Source: Nautilus pompilius
Lineage: Eukaryota; Mollusca; Cephalopoda; Nautilida; Nautilidae
Direction: 5' to 3'
Assembly: GCA_018389105.1 (NCBI GenBank)
Contig: JACATO010002730.1
Coordinates: 620,001 to 684,000 of the forward strand
DNA: 64,000 bases
Positions 12,796-24,974 of the stretch are shown here, piece by piece. The notes below the pieces were generated by a model. The model saw nothing but the letters and a program-made list of their open reading frames with translations. It searched no databases and was not told the origin of the DNA. The translations under genes and the position numbers were made by a program. Every line of letters starts with the position of its first letter. Positions within the stretch are counted from its first letter, which is position 1.

Positions 12796-13220
12796 CAGGG
12801 GCGTAGCTAATAGGGGGCGGCAGGGGCGGTCCGCCCCGGGCGGCACGTTTTGGGGGGGGGCGGCATTTTTTGGTCCGAGTGCGCGTTTGTCAAATTTAGT
12901 TCAGGACAGTATGTTACATATATAATGTATTTTTTCGTTCTATTTTTAATGGTAGTTTTTTGAAAAGAAGAAAGTTTTTATAAAATTTGCTGTAAAAGAA
13001 ATTTGCTCACTTGAAGTGAGTCACTTCTAATTAATTTTGAATTGAATATCAATATTTTCTCATTATATATTTGATAATTTTTATTTTCTAATAGTACTTT
13101 TTTTTCAATAAATAAAAAAATAAAAAATGAATTTTTTGGAGGTTTTGAAATTCTACGTTATTTAGAAGGCGGCAAATTCTACGACCGCCCCGGGCGGCAC
13201 AAACGCTAGCTACGCCCCTG
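12796..13220. mobile_element. hAT-type MITE (non-autonomous)
   Basis: A 425-bp element with perfect 14-bp terminal inverted repeats, CAGGGGCGTAGCTA, at 12796-12809 and in reverse at 13207-13220. It is flanked by CTACTACT on both sides (12788-12795 and 13221-13228), an 8-bp target duplication as expected for hAT elements. It landed inside a CTA repeat, so the duplication is less decisive than it would be in unique DNA. A palindromic 16-mer, CCGCCCCGGGCGGCAC, occurs near both ends in the same orientation (12831-12846 and 13185-13200). The ends are very GC-rich while the centre is AT-rich and has no ORF. It would need transposase supplied in trans. Confidence 0.9.
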
Positions 13221-13261
13221 CTACTACTTATAGCAAACAAAAGTACTGATGATGAAAAAAA

Positions 13262-14890
13262 GGTTTGTAATAATAACAGGAAAGAGGTCTAGACAGTTTT
13301 TGTGTCTTGATACAAAGCTAGACGTTGTGGAAATACATGAAGAATGTGAACGTTTAGTGCACATAGCAGGCAGCCCCCATCTTGCACATTAAAATATGCG
13401 GACCATCCTTAATAGTGCTGACAATGTATAGGGAAGGGCAGCAACAGTTATACCAGTTCATGCATTGAGAGTACCTAGAGTGTGATGCAACAACGGAGAA
13501 GATGGAAAATTTGCATAGATTGTGGATTGCAGAGCAAACACGGAGAAGTACCCCGTTGTGTGTTTGATCATAATTCCGGAAAAGGCAACATCATTGCGTA
13601 AAGATTTAAGAAATCGTGAAGGCGAAGAAGGGTTTTACACCACTGAAGAGACTTTAAAGGTAGCCATGGCTGGCTTGAACATTTTAAGAAGTATGTTAAC
13701 CTGCACAAGTTAAACCTGAAGGGAGTGGTATCGAGTGCCGATGCTCTAAGGCTGAACGCTTTCCGGACGAATTGAAGGAGATCACAGGGAAAATGAGAAT
13801 ATGTGGCAATGAACAAAACCGGACTATTCTGGAAGAAGTGGCGTCACGTACCTATATACCCAGAGAGAAAATGTCGACGCCAGACTTCAAAGTATAAAAG
13901 GATCAGCTTACGCTTCTCCTTGAAGGCAGCGCAGAGAGCGATTGTAAGACTAAGCTGCTCTTAGTTTCTCACTCTGAGAACCCACGTGCTTTTAAGGGAT
14001 ATGGCAAGATCAATCTTCCTTTGGTTTAGCTTTGAACCGCAAAGCTAGGGTGACATCTATTCTCTTCCAAGATTACATCACATCTTATTTACCTCCTTTC
14101 ATCACCAGATATTGCACTGAAATAACTTGGATAATAAGTGTTTACTGATTATCAATAACTCCCCTGGTCATTTCGTCCACTGTGAAGACTTTGCTGATAA
14201 CTTCCGTTTGAATTTCTTGCCTCTATATACCACACTCTTAATTCAACCAATGGATCAATCCTTTATCTCAACGTTCAAACTTTATTACACAACAAGGCCG
14301 TTCATCTCGGAAACAGACCGAGAAGGTAAATCAACAATTCGGAACTAGGTAATCTACATAAAGCAAGATAACAAGCAAGCAGCTGGACTAGATAACATAA
14401 GCATGCTAGAACGACTGAAATAAGCAGTGCAACCATGAATACTGCTTAAAATAAATTGTGGCCAGAGTGTATTCATCACATTTTAGAGTTTTAACAAGAG
14501 CAGGATAGGGTCAACAGACAGATTATCGTGTTGGCACATGAAGCAGGACTTATAGACGTTAACCTTGACATGGGTAAGTTGTTAGAATCTCACCCCCAAT
14601 GATCTGACAAACAAAATACAATAGACTGGATGCTCAAAGGATTGTTTTGGAAAAATATTCACTAATTTGCAAGCTCCTCCGCCAAAATGCCTTACTGAAA
14701 AGAGGATGTTGCAACGATTTACGTAAATTGAACAAGCCCCAGCGATTTTCAAAGTAGGCGGCGTTATAAAACGAAAAAATAAGGTAAGCAGACATCACTC
14801 GATATTTTCTTCAAGCCAGGGGACCCTGCAAGTCCATCTCAGAACCTCGGATTTCAACGTCTATGAACGAGTCAATGTCCGTCGATGTCG
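13262..14890 (+). pseudogene. Tigger/pogo-like (TIGD, DDE_1) transposase, decayed
   Basis: Pieces in all three + frames align in order with TIGD-type transposases. LDTKLDVVEIHEECERLVHI and MRTILNSADN near 13310-13430 match the N-terminal helix-turn-helix. FKVKDQLTLLLEGSAESD and SENPRAFKGYGKINLP (about 13880-14020) match the start of the DDE_1 core. LLIINNSPGH followed by LIQPMDQSFISTFKLYY (about 14130-14290) matches the second catalytic region, normally LLIDNAPGH...LQPMDQGVISTFK. ITRYF-like sequence near 14800 resembles the usual tail. There are many stops and frameshifts. Both visible catalytic Asp positions read as Asn (GNEQ for VDET; INNSPGH for IDNAPGH). Element ends were not found; the 3' end may extend into 14900-15440. 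Family assignment is strong; activity is excluded. Confidence 0.85.
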
Positions 14891-15451
14891 AATAGCGTCG
14901 CTCCATTTTCCTTTTTCCATATGTTTGTTTCAGTTAGCACTGTTTTTTATAATAGTAAATACATACATTTGTACTGCATATTTACTTTCTTTTACTATCA
15001 TTTACACAATATATAAGATCAACAGAAGTCAGGATTAATGCGGAGAAATGTTCTGGGTGATATTGGTTCAAGATCTATTAGCTGCTACATTCTCACACCA
15101 AGTTTTTTATCGTCACGACTTAAACCTCTGATGGCTGAACCTTTGCAAAAACAGTTACCTTCGTTTTATTCTCACTTTGCTTTAGTCTCTATACTTTAAA
15201 TTGAAAAAATGTAAAAAATATATAATTTAATATTTTCATTTATTAATTATAATTTCTCGTTCTCTCTGTTATAAAATATATTTGTCCCATTATGTTCGAG
15301 GTTTTTGTTATTTGGAATCAATTTTCTCTTGGTGAATAACGGTCCATGCCAATAGTTATCAAACGGTTATCAGTAGTTACTAGAGGATTACTCCAGTGAG
15401 CGGTCCTAAGCACCAGTACGAAGATCGGCTAAAACAACAACAAAACATTAA
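14891..15451. other. Non-coding stretch, possibly the 3' part of the Tigger element
   Basis: AT-rich sequence between the decayed Tigger coding region and the mariner element. No frame or terminal repeat could be supported. The piece around 15330-15400 (GGTGAATAACGG and the following bases) could belong to a Tigger end, but I could not find its inverted partner. Confidence 0.4.
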
Positions 15452-15453
15452 TA

Positions 15454-16775
15454 TGAGGTCTATCGAAAACGTATCCGACCTTAGGTTTGGAAAGAAAAAA
15501 ATTATGTACTTCATGGTGTTCAATTGCTAATCCCCTTCGAAGTAGGCCCCTTGTGCCTCCACACACTTTGCCCAGCGATCCTTCCACTGTTCGAAGCACA
15601 TCTGGAATGCTTCTTCCGGAATGGCTCTCAGCTCCGCCGTCGCATTCCGCATGATTTCCTCTCGGCTCTCAAAGCGGGAGCCTTTCAGTGGCATCTTCAT
15701 TTTTGGAAACAACCAGAAGTCAGAAGGAGCCATGTCTGAAGAGTATGGAGCCTGGTGAATGAGCGAAATGCCTTTCTTTGCCAAGAAACCTCGGATCAGC
15801 TGCGACGAATGAGCCAGGGCATTGTCATGATGCAGCTGCCAGTTTTACGAAGCCCACAGATCTGGTCTCTAGCGACGAACTGCATCACGAAGACGTCGGA
15901 GGACTTCCTGATAGTACTCGTTTGTAACTGTTTGTACTTCTGGTGCGTATTCGTGATGCACAACGCCTCGGTAGTCGAATAAAACAGTTATCATCACCTT
16001 TATTTTGCTCCGGAACTGACGTGTTTTTTGGGCCTTGGTAATCTTGGGTGCTTCCACTGTGACGACTGAGCTTTGGTTTCCGGGTCGTACCGGTACACCT
16101 ACCTCTCATCTCCAATTATCACGGTATTCTTGAACTCAGGATCCTTGTTGGCAGTATCCAGCAGGTCCTGCGTAACCTGAAGACTAAGTCGTTGTTGTTC
16201 CTGAGAAAGCAGCTTGGGCACAAATTTCGCTGTCACTATGCGCAAGCCCAAATCCTCAGTTAAAATTGCATGTGCAGAATCTTTACTGATCCCAACTTCG
16301 TCACCAATTTCACGCACCGTCAAACGGCGATCCTCCATTATCAAGGTCCGCTCTTTCTCGATAATAACTGCATTGCAGCTTGTTGGCGGCCTTCCAGAAC
16401 GCTGGTCACTCTCCACCGATGTGCGGCCATCTTTGAACCTGTTGTACCATTCTTTTATTTGGGTAAAACCTATGGCATTGTCACCAAAAGCCTTTTGAAT
16501 TTTGCGAATTGTTTCCGCTTGGGTATCTCCAAGCTTTTGGCAAAACTTGATGCAAGATCATTTCTGCACACGTTTCGGGCGAAATGAAAATGCGACCAGT
16601 AAGTAGTACAGCACCTCACAGATGTCTGTCTGACAGCGACTGACACATCCAGCAAGCCCACCAAAAACCACGTGCGCATGAAGGCATGTGGCTCCACTTT
16701 GCACACTTTTTCCTCCCTAACATCATTACTTCCCACGGGAAAAAATAAATTCGGATACCTTTTCGACAGACCTCG
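15454..16775 (-). mobile_element. mariner element (1.3 kb) with both ends
   Basis: A 1322-bp element bounded by TA at 15452-15453 and 16776-16777. The inverted repeats of about 28 bp are similar but imperfect: TGAGGTCTATCGAAAACG on the left and, in reverse complement, CGAGGTCTGTCGAAAAGG on the right. The length is typical of mariner. It holds one minus-strand transposase with stops and a frameshift. The TA duplication and both ends being intact indicate insertion as a full-length element that decayed later. Confidence 0.93.
15527..16577 (-). pseudogene. mariner transposase (DD34D), inactivated
   Basis: On the minus strand the protein can be followed from KFCQKLGDTQAETIRKIQ (helix-turn-helix, about 16545) through IKEWYNRFKDGRTSVESD and VTAKFVPKLL to FEGD at the stop 15527-15529. 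Catalytic Asp 1 is in IIGDER, Asp 2 in LHHDNALAH and Asp 3 in MAPSDFWLFP, with 34 residues between the last two, the mariner signature. Lesions: a TGA just before the CIKFCQKL segment, TAG after GDER (Trp usual there), TAG and TAA around RPDLWAS before LHHDN, and a frame change at a run of six A on the minus strand (16024-16029). No start methionine survives. The closest remembered relatives are the widespread invertebrate mariners whose proteins end in YFEGD. Confidence 0.93.
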
Positions 16776-16777
16776 TA

Positions 16778-17714
16778 TATTTAATAAATGGTAGAGCAGA
16801 GGGACCTGCTTGATGGAGGTGTGGTTGCCTATAAACCGGAATCATTTCAGCAGCATAACCCACCAAAATGATTTATTTATCGTGTAGTTCTTCGTCAACA
16901 GTCACTATGGCAGAAACCCTGTACATTCCAAAAAAATATATATTAATATGATAACAATTGTCTGCTGGTTTTATTAAAAAATTGCAGGAATAGTACTTTA
17001 AAAATACGTAAACCCGAATTCCTTCAGGGATATAATATAACAATAACAACAACAACGACAACATCAACACGATTTCCTACTCTCATTTAGTGTTATTTAA
17101 TAGAATGGTCAGTAGTTTAGTTCCAAAAAATTTTTGTGCTATTAAAATGCGATATCACAACTTCCTTTTCTGTCACCTTGTTTGCCCTTGTCCTCCGTTT
17201 CAAAAAAAAAAACAACAGAGAATGTCAATAACTGAAAAAAATGACTGGACATGATTTCTTTTTTATTTGACTTGACGGATTTTTTTTACATCAAAAGAAA
17301 AAAAGAAGCTATTTACCCCGTTCTACAGTAATCAGTGTTCACAATACTATCGATTATGTCTCTTGTACAAACTTACCGGTAAACATCCGTCAAAAATACA
17401 AATCCATTGACTGAAAACATTGCTGCTGTTATAAATTTCAAGTTTAAATACATTTGTTATTTGCTAAAAGATTAATGCTCTTGTTTCTTGTTTATATTTA
17501 AAAAAATATTAAAACAAATATATAAGTTTAAATTCCTAATATAAAGACTATTTCAAATTAATAGTAGTGAAATCACAACTACAGAGTTTTGAGGATTTGC
17601 TTTATGATGTAACTCATTCGCAACTTTTGATGATTTTCCAACAACAGATTTCTATCATCCTTATTTTCTTCTTCTCAGTTCTTCTGTTTTTGTTGTTTCC
17701 TGCTTACCCTTAAG
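16778..17714. other. Non-coding stretch
   Basis: AT-rich DNA between the mariner element and the first SINE, with a few short CAA/AAC-rich and poly-A tracts. No supported gene or element. Confidence 0.5.
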
Positions 17715-18016
17715 ACTTGCAATCGGGTAAATTCCTGGTGAGGAAACGCGGTTGTTTGCTGGGAAGCGTTACTAATCTTGCGCCACGTGAGTTCCGGCAT
17801 TTCCGACATCGGAAGGAAAATTCCTGCTGGAACTCTTCATTTTTAGATGTGATAGTAAACCGAAGTGCCCGGAAGAAGCCGACACGGCAGCCGGCTGGTA
17901 GAGAAGAGTGAGAATTATGCCAGGGAGAATTGCCAAACCAGCGGTCCCGACCGGGAATTGAACTCAGGCTCTCGACCAGTCAAGCAGTGTAAGCACTGAA
18001 TTTTACCACGCCGCCC
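17715..18016 (-). mobile_element. tRNA-derived SINE, copy 1
   Basis: Read on the minus strand, the head begins GGCGGCGTGGTAAAATTCAG and carries a B-box-like GAGTTCAATTCCC (17953-17965), as in a tRNA-type pol III promoter. A body of about 230 bp follows with landmarks TTCTCACTCTTCTC, AGCAGGAATTTTCC, CTTCCGATGTCGG and CACGTGGCGCAAG. The same body is recognisable at 20705-20960 and 44455-44730 and more weakly at 62880-63162, so this is a dispersed family and not a tRNA gene. It is the least degraded copy in the window. Confidence 0.82.
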
Positions 18017-20704
18017 ATTCTCTCAGTCTTATATTTCATTTATATAGAATCTTGGTTGCCTATTTACTTCTAATACGGTTTAGCCAAGAAATAGTTCTAT
18101 TGATGCTGAAATTACTATAGAAGTTAATTAGAAAGACAAACTCGAAGTGATAAACAAATGGTAATTTTATATTTTACTGCTATTATTAAACAAAATAATT
18201 TATTTATTGCATTAATCTGATTGGGAGTAATCTTCAATGGAAATACACCTGGTACTCACCACGGAGAAAAAAATATTAGCGTCTATTATTACATTCCATT
18301 TACTGGATGTGGTATTAAGAGGTAGGAAATATTTTAATTGCAATTGAGGATAGTGCTAAAGTTAAAAAAGAGGCTAGAAACCGGCTTCACACGTAGTTTG
18401 ATGACGAGTTGATCGCAATCTCTTCGAAGCCAGGCACAGATTTTTCGTTCTTGCCTTTTTATGACTACTAAACAAAATTATTGTTTTAAAGATAAGCCTA
18501 TGCTAATCACCAGAAGTAAAAATGAAGGTAGCGATAGGAACCAAAATTAAACTGAAAACACTGTACAGAAAATATGTATGTAAAATCAATGTTTAAAAAA
18601 GCAATCAGATCTGAAAATCATTTGAAAGAATTTGTCTTTAGTAAATCAGTGACATTATCAGATTGTCTCCATTTTCATACTTAACCACAAATTTCTATAA
18701 ATAATTGGATTTTTTACGTTATACATTATATAATATTCATCAAGCTTTAAATTAATTATATAAGCAAAACTTTAATGAAACTAAAAGATGAATAAACCCT
18801 TCTACGAATAGGTTCTTCAAAATCTTATATTATTTATGCTTGATTGCAGTTCATTGGAAATATAGTTGTTTAGCAATTACTTCTTTTCGATAAAACATTT
18901 TGTTGCACATAGTTTTAGAATCTAGGATGGTACACATTAATCTTTACATAGTTAAATGATTTTCTAGAACAGTAAAAATATCTTTTTATTCTTTTGAATA
19001 CAAGTATATTTAAATGCCTGAAGAATGACCCTCAGTTTCTCTCAACTAGATTTAGATTAAACGCCATCCACATATTGATTTGTAAGATGCATTAAAATAC
19101 ATGAAAGAACTTTACCAGAGCGCATTATAAACAATTATTACAGGGGAATAGTTCACATGATGAACACTGACTTGTATGTAATGTAAAATTAAACGTAATG
19201 GCATAAATATTTGAGGATTTTAATACATTTAGACTTTTATACATTCATAAATATTTTATTTATTGCATAATTTGCATATGAAAAAGAAAAAAAAGGAATA
19301 AATTTGGTATAAGGTATCATACGGACAGCACAACAACTTGTGTATTTATTTTATTACCAACAAGTAATGATGGATGTTATAACTTGCATGTACGCTTTTA
19401 ATATGTTGCTAAATATTATGAAAATGCAATCGTTATCGGTAGTTATGAAAATAATGATTCTAGATATCTTTACTCATTCAACTTTCTAGTTACGAGAATT
19501 TTTCAAGAGCTTATTAGTAATAATAAAGATATACCTACAAATATTAATAGATGCATACGTACCAGCAGCTCTAACTTAATAAACAATGAAATATATTATG
19601 TCGTAGATAAATAAATGTATCAATGCATTCAGTTATTTTTATATAAATATACAGTTATTAGAACATTTATAGCTTCAACAAAGAGTTTATTTATGAACAC
19701 TGTCAAAAATTCCGTTTTTCTTAAAAAAAACAGCCCCATCACTCTTGATAGTTACTGGAGGGTCCTCCTTAGTTGTGGATGACAATGCGCGAAGTTTAAA
19801 CAGAACATTTGGAATTACACAAGATAATCTAAAGTAAAAATGGAGAGAGAAATGAAAATGGAAAAGAACAAAGGTAATTTATCGTTTGTGACAAGCGCAA
19901 CAATTGTTAATTTTTCTTTCAAAAAATTATCATTTTTGTTTTACCCAATTTAAATATTTTCTTACATTTCATTTAGTATTTTAAACAAACATTTACTTAT
20001 TTAAAATGTTTAGCTTGCTTTTTAAAAGAGTTAAAAGAATTCGTCGTCGCTGAATTAGTTAAAAAAAAAGAAAATGACTAGAACAAAATAATTAGTCCTT
20101 GATCTGCTGTTGAAGGTTAGCAGATATTTTACTTATCTGCCCGTAAGCAATCGTTGGTTTTCGCTTCGTTGATTTGTATAACGGCTTCCGAAACCATAGC
20201 AGGTAGAAACCAAATTCCTATTACGTACACAGCCTCATTAATAAACGAAAGAAAAAAAACTGGTTTTGTTATGTGTGCAGCAACGAAAATATCAATCCTC
20301 CCCTTAAATGAAAATAGATATTCTGTTTTTCTCTATCTCTCTATCTAATTTACAAATTTAAAATTAAATTTTTTAAGCTTTTTACTAAATCAGACCATTT
20401 GCATTTATTTTTTCTTGTCTGTAGTTAGAATTATTTTGGTGATAAAGGACCCAGATTTCTTTGGAATATTCTATTTATTTGTAGTAATATTATTCTTTTT
20501 ATTATCGCTATTTTCATAATTTCTTTACGAGTAAAGAAAGTGCAAATGTATTCGGAATCTAAATAGTTTATTCCTTTTGTAAAATGACGGCATCGCATCT
20601 ATTTTCAAAACTCTTAATATTAGCTATAAAAATTAGCGTCTTTATAGAAAGGTTTTCTTAAGTACGTATTATAACTTTATTCATTAAAGAGCAAGCAGTT
20701 TAGC
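18017..20704. other. Non-coding AT-rich DNA, no gene recognised
   Basis: No recognisable transposon fragment, exon or structured repeat could be supported. The 64-codon frame at 20154-20348 has no recognisable features. Confidence 0.5.
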
Positions 20705-20960
20705 AGTTTGGTGGGTAGCCTATTGAACTGTTGAGGTAAAGGACTGGAGCCTTTTTAGCGGAAAACCTCATTGGCATGGTTTCTTCTCACTCTTTATGGC
20801 AAAGCCGACGGCGTGTAACTGGTATTCTTAACATATAAAAAAGCGTTCTAGCAGAGATTTTCACGCCAAAGTTGGAAGTGTAAGGCTTCTCGTGATGCAG
20901 GACTGGCGAATCTTCTTGGCAGAAAACTGCGCCACAATACGCTCATTCACTAGGGTTGTT
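20705..20960 (+). mobile_element. tRNA-derived SINE, copy 2 (old)
   Basis: A degraded tRNA-like head (around TTTGGTGGGTAGCC, 20707-20720) is followed by TTCTTCTCACTC (about 20781), a GCCGACGGCGTG segment, and CTAGCAGAGATTTTC...GTTGGAAGTG...CTTCTCGTGATGC. These line up in order with the body of copy 1 at 17715-18016, read on its own strand. The promoter boxes are decayed. Confidence 0.7.
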
Positions 20961-23227
20961 TATCTAGCTGACGTCGGTATACGAGAAAAACAACATTCGG
21001 CAAACAGAGGCAAGGCAAAGCGAAGATATATAATAAACTTAATATCAATGTATGTCGTTGATGAGATATTTTAAATTATGTCCATAAGAATATTAGTGAA
21101 GTAAAAAGAAATGTAAATCATTTTTAAAAATATTATTACTTTTATTCGCTTTCCTCTACCCATGTACAATCCAGTTTTATAGCAATGTTAGAGCCATATA
21201 ATTCTACAAAGAGAATTTCCATTTTAAGTCAAGCATTAATGCAAGACGCAATAAAATATAGTATAACTAATAACAACTTGTTATCTTTGAATGAACTGTT
21301 TTAAATAAGTGTTGTTGCTTATCCAACAACCTATTTCTTGTTCTTTCTTTAGGTTTGTTCAATAGTAAAAAAAGGAAATGTGCGCTTTTCCTTTTTTAGA
21401 TTGTTTTCCGAAAGTACTAATCAGACTATTATTAATATTATTAAGCGATATATTGCAAAGATTACAATGAGTATCACCAGCAAGAAAAAATACAACTGAC
21501 CAACAAGCAGCAAGTGAAAAGGTTGCTAACCATCTGACAAAAACGGCTTGAGCATGCGGAGATAGAAGATACAGCTCTTCTAGTGACCGACTAATGAACT
21601 ACAAAGCATGGATAGACGAAAATGAACAGATCTTGTCTTATATTTGACAAGTCTGTTATCTCGAGGTCAGATAACAGGTTCTTTAATGGATTTACAAAAA
21701 ATCGAATTCTATTTTTACTATTATTTTTCTGTTTTATACAGATCTGAATCGAGTAATTTCAGACTTCTCTCTTATTGTCTTTATTATTGGTGATATTATT
21801 ATTGTTATTATTATTGACTAATGAAAATATAAAAGGAAAAAATCAGTTAAAATTCATTTAGATATAAGTAAATTAATAAAATAAATTCTGGATTTTTTGA
21901 ATAGTTTAAAAATAGAGTTCAAAGCGCTTTTAGAGATCACGACGATATGCAACCAAAAAAAAAAGGAAGACTGAAATAAAATTGACAGTGCAAGAGGAAA
22001 GATGTGAATATTTATATTTTTATCTATTTAATTTCTGATACTATTTATATAGCTTAGCAACTTTTATGTTTTTATTAAAGAAAGAAGCCTTTAAAAGTGT
22101 TTGATTTAGTAATCGTAAAATCCGTAAATAGCCTTGTGGAGAGTTTCTTTATAAGAGTGAAGCACACATGAAATGACGACGACAGCAACATCAGCAGCAA
22201 ACCCATCGTTACTGAGACCGATTTGGCATGGCGCCTAATAGAAGCGAGCCAATAAACAAGACAGACGAGCCACTCTTGATTAATTCTATTTTAGATAAAG
22301 TTTGACTTCACGTTACGATACCATCAAGAGAGAGACAGTTAAAGACGTCAGAACGCCAAGGAAGAAATTGTTTTGCTGCTTGCTGAATTTTCTTGAAATT
22401 GAATGGCTTCTAAACAAAGCCATATCTAAGTCGGCAGGAGCGAATGAAGGTAGATTAAAAGCTAGTTTTGTAGACTTCAGAGGCGCGAAAGCAGTTTGGA
22501 GGTTTTTTTTACGATATCGACAGATTTACAATCTAAGTTAATGGTAGTTACCACAAACTGATTACATATTACAAGTAAAAGAATGATAAATGCAATGCAA
22601 AAATTCATATCGTTTAAAAAATGGCAGCCTCCTTCACGTATATCAATTAATATTAGTTTGAAGCATTTATACCGCCGTCCAATAATCTAAGTGAAATCAT
22701 TTTTAACATTACAGGCACTTTTTGCCTTGAAAGGATTGATCAGAATAGAATTACTGCTCTATTTTGGAAGATTTCAGTGTAAATAGATCTTAAGTAGGTA
22801 TATCCCTTCATGACTTGTGTGTAAATTGACCATTCGAATTTCCGTAAACATCTGACCAATCATAAACTTGAAATCTACGACTGCCTCGATTAAAAAAAAA
22901 AAACCTGGCTATACGATAAACGATCGGCCTACTTTGTAGTTCAAGCTGGTTCCTTGAGCTACATAAATTTAGAAAGATTTATTCAACAGCCTTTCTGAGA
23001 GACGTGTCTGGTTTCGATTTGCACAAGAGAAAATTGAGCTCCGCATAAAGCTTAGTAGCTTCTAGAAAACCATTAATATAAAAATGAGGCTGATATGAAC
23101 ATCCCTAACGTTTGCGGGAAAGTATTAAGTATTACACAAGGAAGGACCAGAAATCTCTTTTCTTTTATTTAGAAGAACAAAATTCACTTCATTTCTAATT
23201 GACAGTTATTCAAGAATGTTTATGATA
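20961..23227. other. Non-coding DNA, no gene recognised
   Basis: Mostly AT-rich. A segment at about 22150-22520 is of more mixed composition and has a 79-codon frame (22302-22541), but I see no domain, splice signals or transposon similarity in it. Confidence 0.45.
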
Positions 23228-23229
23228 TA

Positions 23230-23737
23230 CAGTGCCGGACAAAAGAGTTGGGACCCTTGCTGTGAAATTGTTATTTTAGCTCTCCTGTTTATAAATTTGC
23301 ATACAAATAGCCATCATATTTTCCATAAGTTGTATAAAGTGTGCCTTTACAATGTGAAAAAAACAACCAATCTCATATGTGTATCTATTGTCTGGAAAAA
23401 ATATTTGAATTAGCATAGTCAATTTAGTACCGCGACAAAAGAGTTGGGACAGTGAACAAAATATGTATATACATTTATTCTCCTCAATATATTCATTTTT
23501 AAAGGATCAAATGAATAGAATCACATCATCTAAGACCATTTAAGATCATTTTTGCACCATGCCTGTCAAGACAACATCGTCTGAAATCAGAGACTTGATA
23601 GTTGAGCACCACCAAGAAAATCTGCCTTGTCGGAAGATAGCCGATCGAGTCCTTTGCCCGAAAAGCACCGTAGACCACATTCTGAAGCAGTACAAGGAGA
23701 CCGGAAACACGAAAGCAAAAACGCGAATCGGAAGACA
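23230..23737 (+). mobile_element. Truncated copy of the IR/DR Tc1-type transposon
   Basis: It begins at a TA (23228-23229) with CAGTGCCGGACAAAAGAG. It carries the outer core repeat (23230-23254), the inner core repeat (23427-23450) and the 5' part of the transposase gene, matching the complete element at 9179-10814. Similarity stops at about 23737; the rest of the coding region and the right end are missing. Its left inverted repeat is better preserved than that of the longer copy. Confidence 0.92.
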
Positions 23738-23753
23738 GCGTCTCGCTCTCTAG
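23559..23753 (+). pseudogene. Tc1 transposase N-terminal fragment (HTH only)
   Basis: An ATG-started, uninterrupted 64-codon frame. Residues 1 to about 58 (MPVKTTSSEIRDLIVEHHQE onward to RIGR) match the N-terminal paired-like helix-turn-helix of the transposase at 9475-10485. The last residues, RQRLAL or similar, come from sequence past the truncation point. It has no catalytic residues. In an intact relative this part binds the inverted repeats; as a separate peptide it could only bind DNA. Expression is unknown, so it is best treated as a remnant. Confidence 0.85.
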
Positions 23754-23759
23754 TAATTT

Positions 23760-24853
23760 GAAGTATAACATGCGAATTAATAGTAATTCAATGTATATTT
23801 ACCACATTAATAACTAATAAAATCGAAAAGTAAATTTAACTCAGATTATCATTTAAAATCTAAATTATATAATACATATTCCTGTTATAGATAAAGTTTT
23901 ATGCTATAAGACTTTGTGCAAAACCTACCCCAGAATCACAATCAATTTAAAGTGATGATATTAATACTATTAATAATACTGTAACAAATTTTTTTTAATT
24001 ATCATGATACATAATAAATAACATAATGAACTTAAATAATAAATTATTATTATTTGCTGCTTGTATGTTACAGTAAGTAGTTCTAGTAAAAAAAAAATTG
24101 CATTAGGAACACGTGAAACTGCACATAATTATCTTTCAAGCAGTTCACAGATTAATACACCCAGATAAAAATTCTGTACATTTCCTCGTGCAAAAAATTG
24201 ATTAAGAAGTATCCCGGCAAAACTTGTTGACTTTTAGTCAATTATTTCCATTCTATTAATTAATGCGTGTCGTAAAAAAAATTGAAGAGACTTCTGAGTA
24301 AGAAAGCTCTGACATTCGAAAATTAGCAATTCACGTGCGAGACGGTTAAAGCGATTTTTTTTATTATTGTTGTTCTCTATTCGACGTCACTGGATTCACT
24401 ACAACACGCATTTATTGAAAACCCTGTATTCCGGAATTTCGATTTACTTTTTTGTCGGGTCTTTTTTTTTATTTTCTCGAGAATTTCGCAGTAAGAAATT
24501 CATAATGTTTTATGTTGAGAACAAAATCTCACCGTCTTCATTCTGATATGTCAAAATATGCAATCAAATAAAATTTGCATGCATCAATGAACAATTCCTA
24601 GAAACTGGCCAGGAATCCAGCAGAGCATCGTGTTTATGACGAAAATGAAAATCCGTTACGCTCAGCTACTATCTCATTTATTGAATAGAAGACAGGAAAA
24701 AAATAACATATGGGTAAAGAAAGGAGCAGCTAAACACCAGCATCACGCCCTAAAATCTCCTTATGTGTGAAATCATTAAATTCATTTCTTTTAATTTTGA
24801 ATTAAATGACTTATAAACATGCTTGTACATTAAAATATGATTTCGTAGTTGCC
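23760..24853. other. Non-coding stretch
   Basis: AT-rich sequence between the truncated Tc1 copy and a triplet array. Nothing further could be supported. Confidence 0.5.
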
Positions 24854-24893
24854 TATTATTATTATTATTATTATTATATTATTATTATTATTA

Positions 24894-24971
<78 letters not shown>

Positions 24972-24974
24972 TTA
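24854..24974. repeat. Compound microsatellite (ATT)n(AGT)n
   Basis: An ATT array with occasional one-base slips (TATATT, TTTATT) changes at about 24937 to a clean AGT array. The frame reading through it (24806-25000) is an artefact. Confidence 0.95.

Noticed and set aside
16214..16587. Two + strand frames of 94-105 codons
   Set aside because: Antisense shadows of the mariner transposase.
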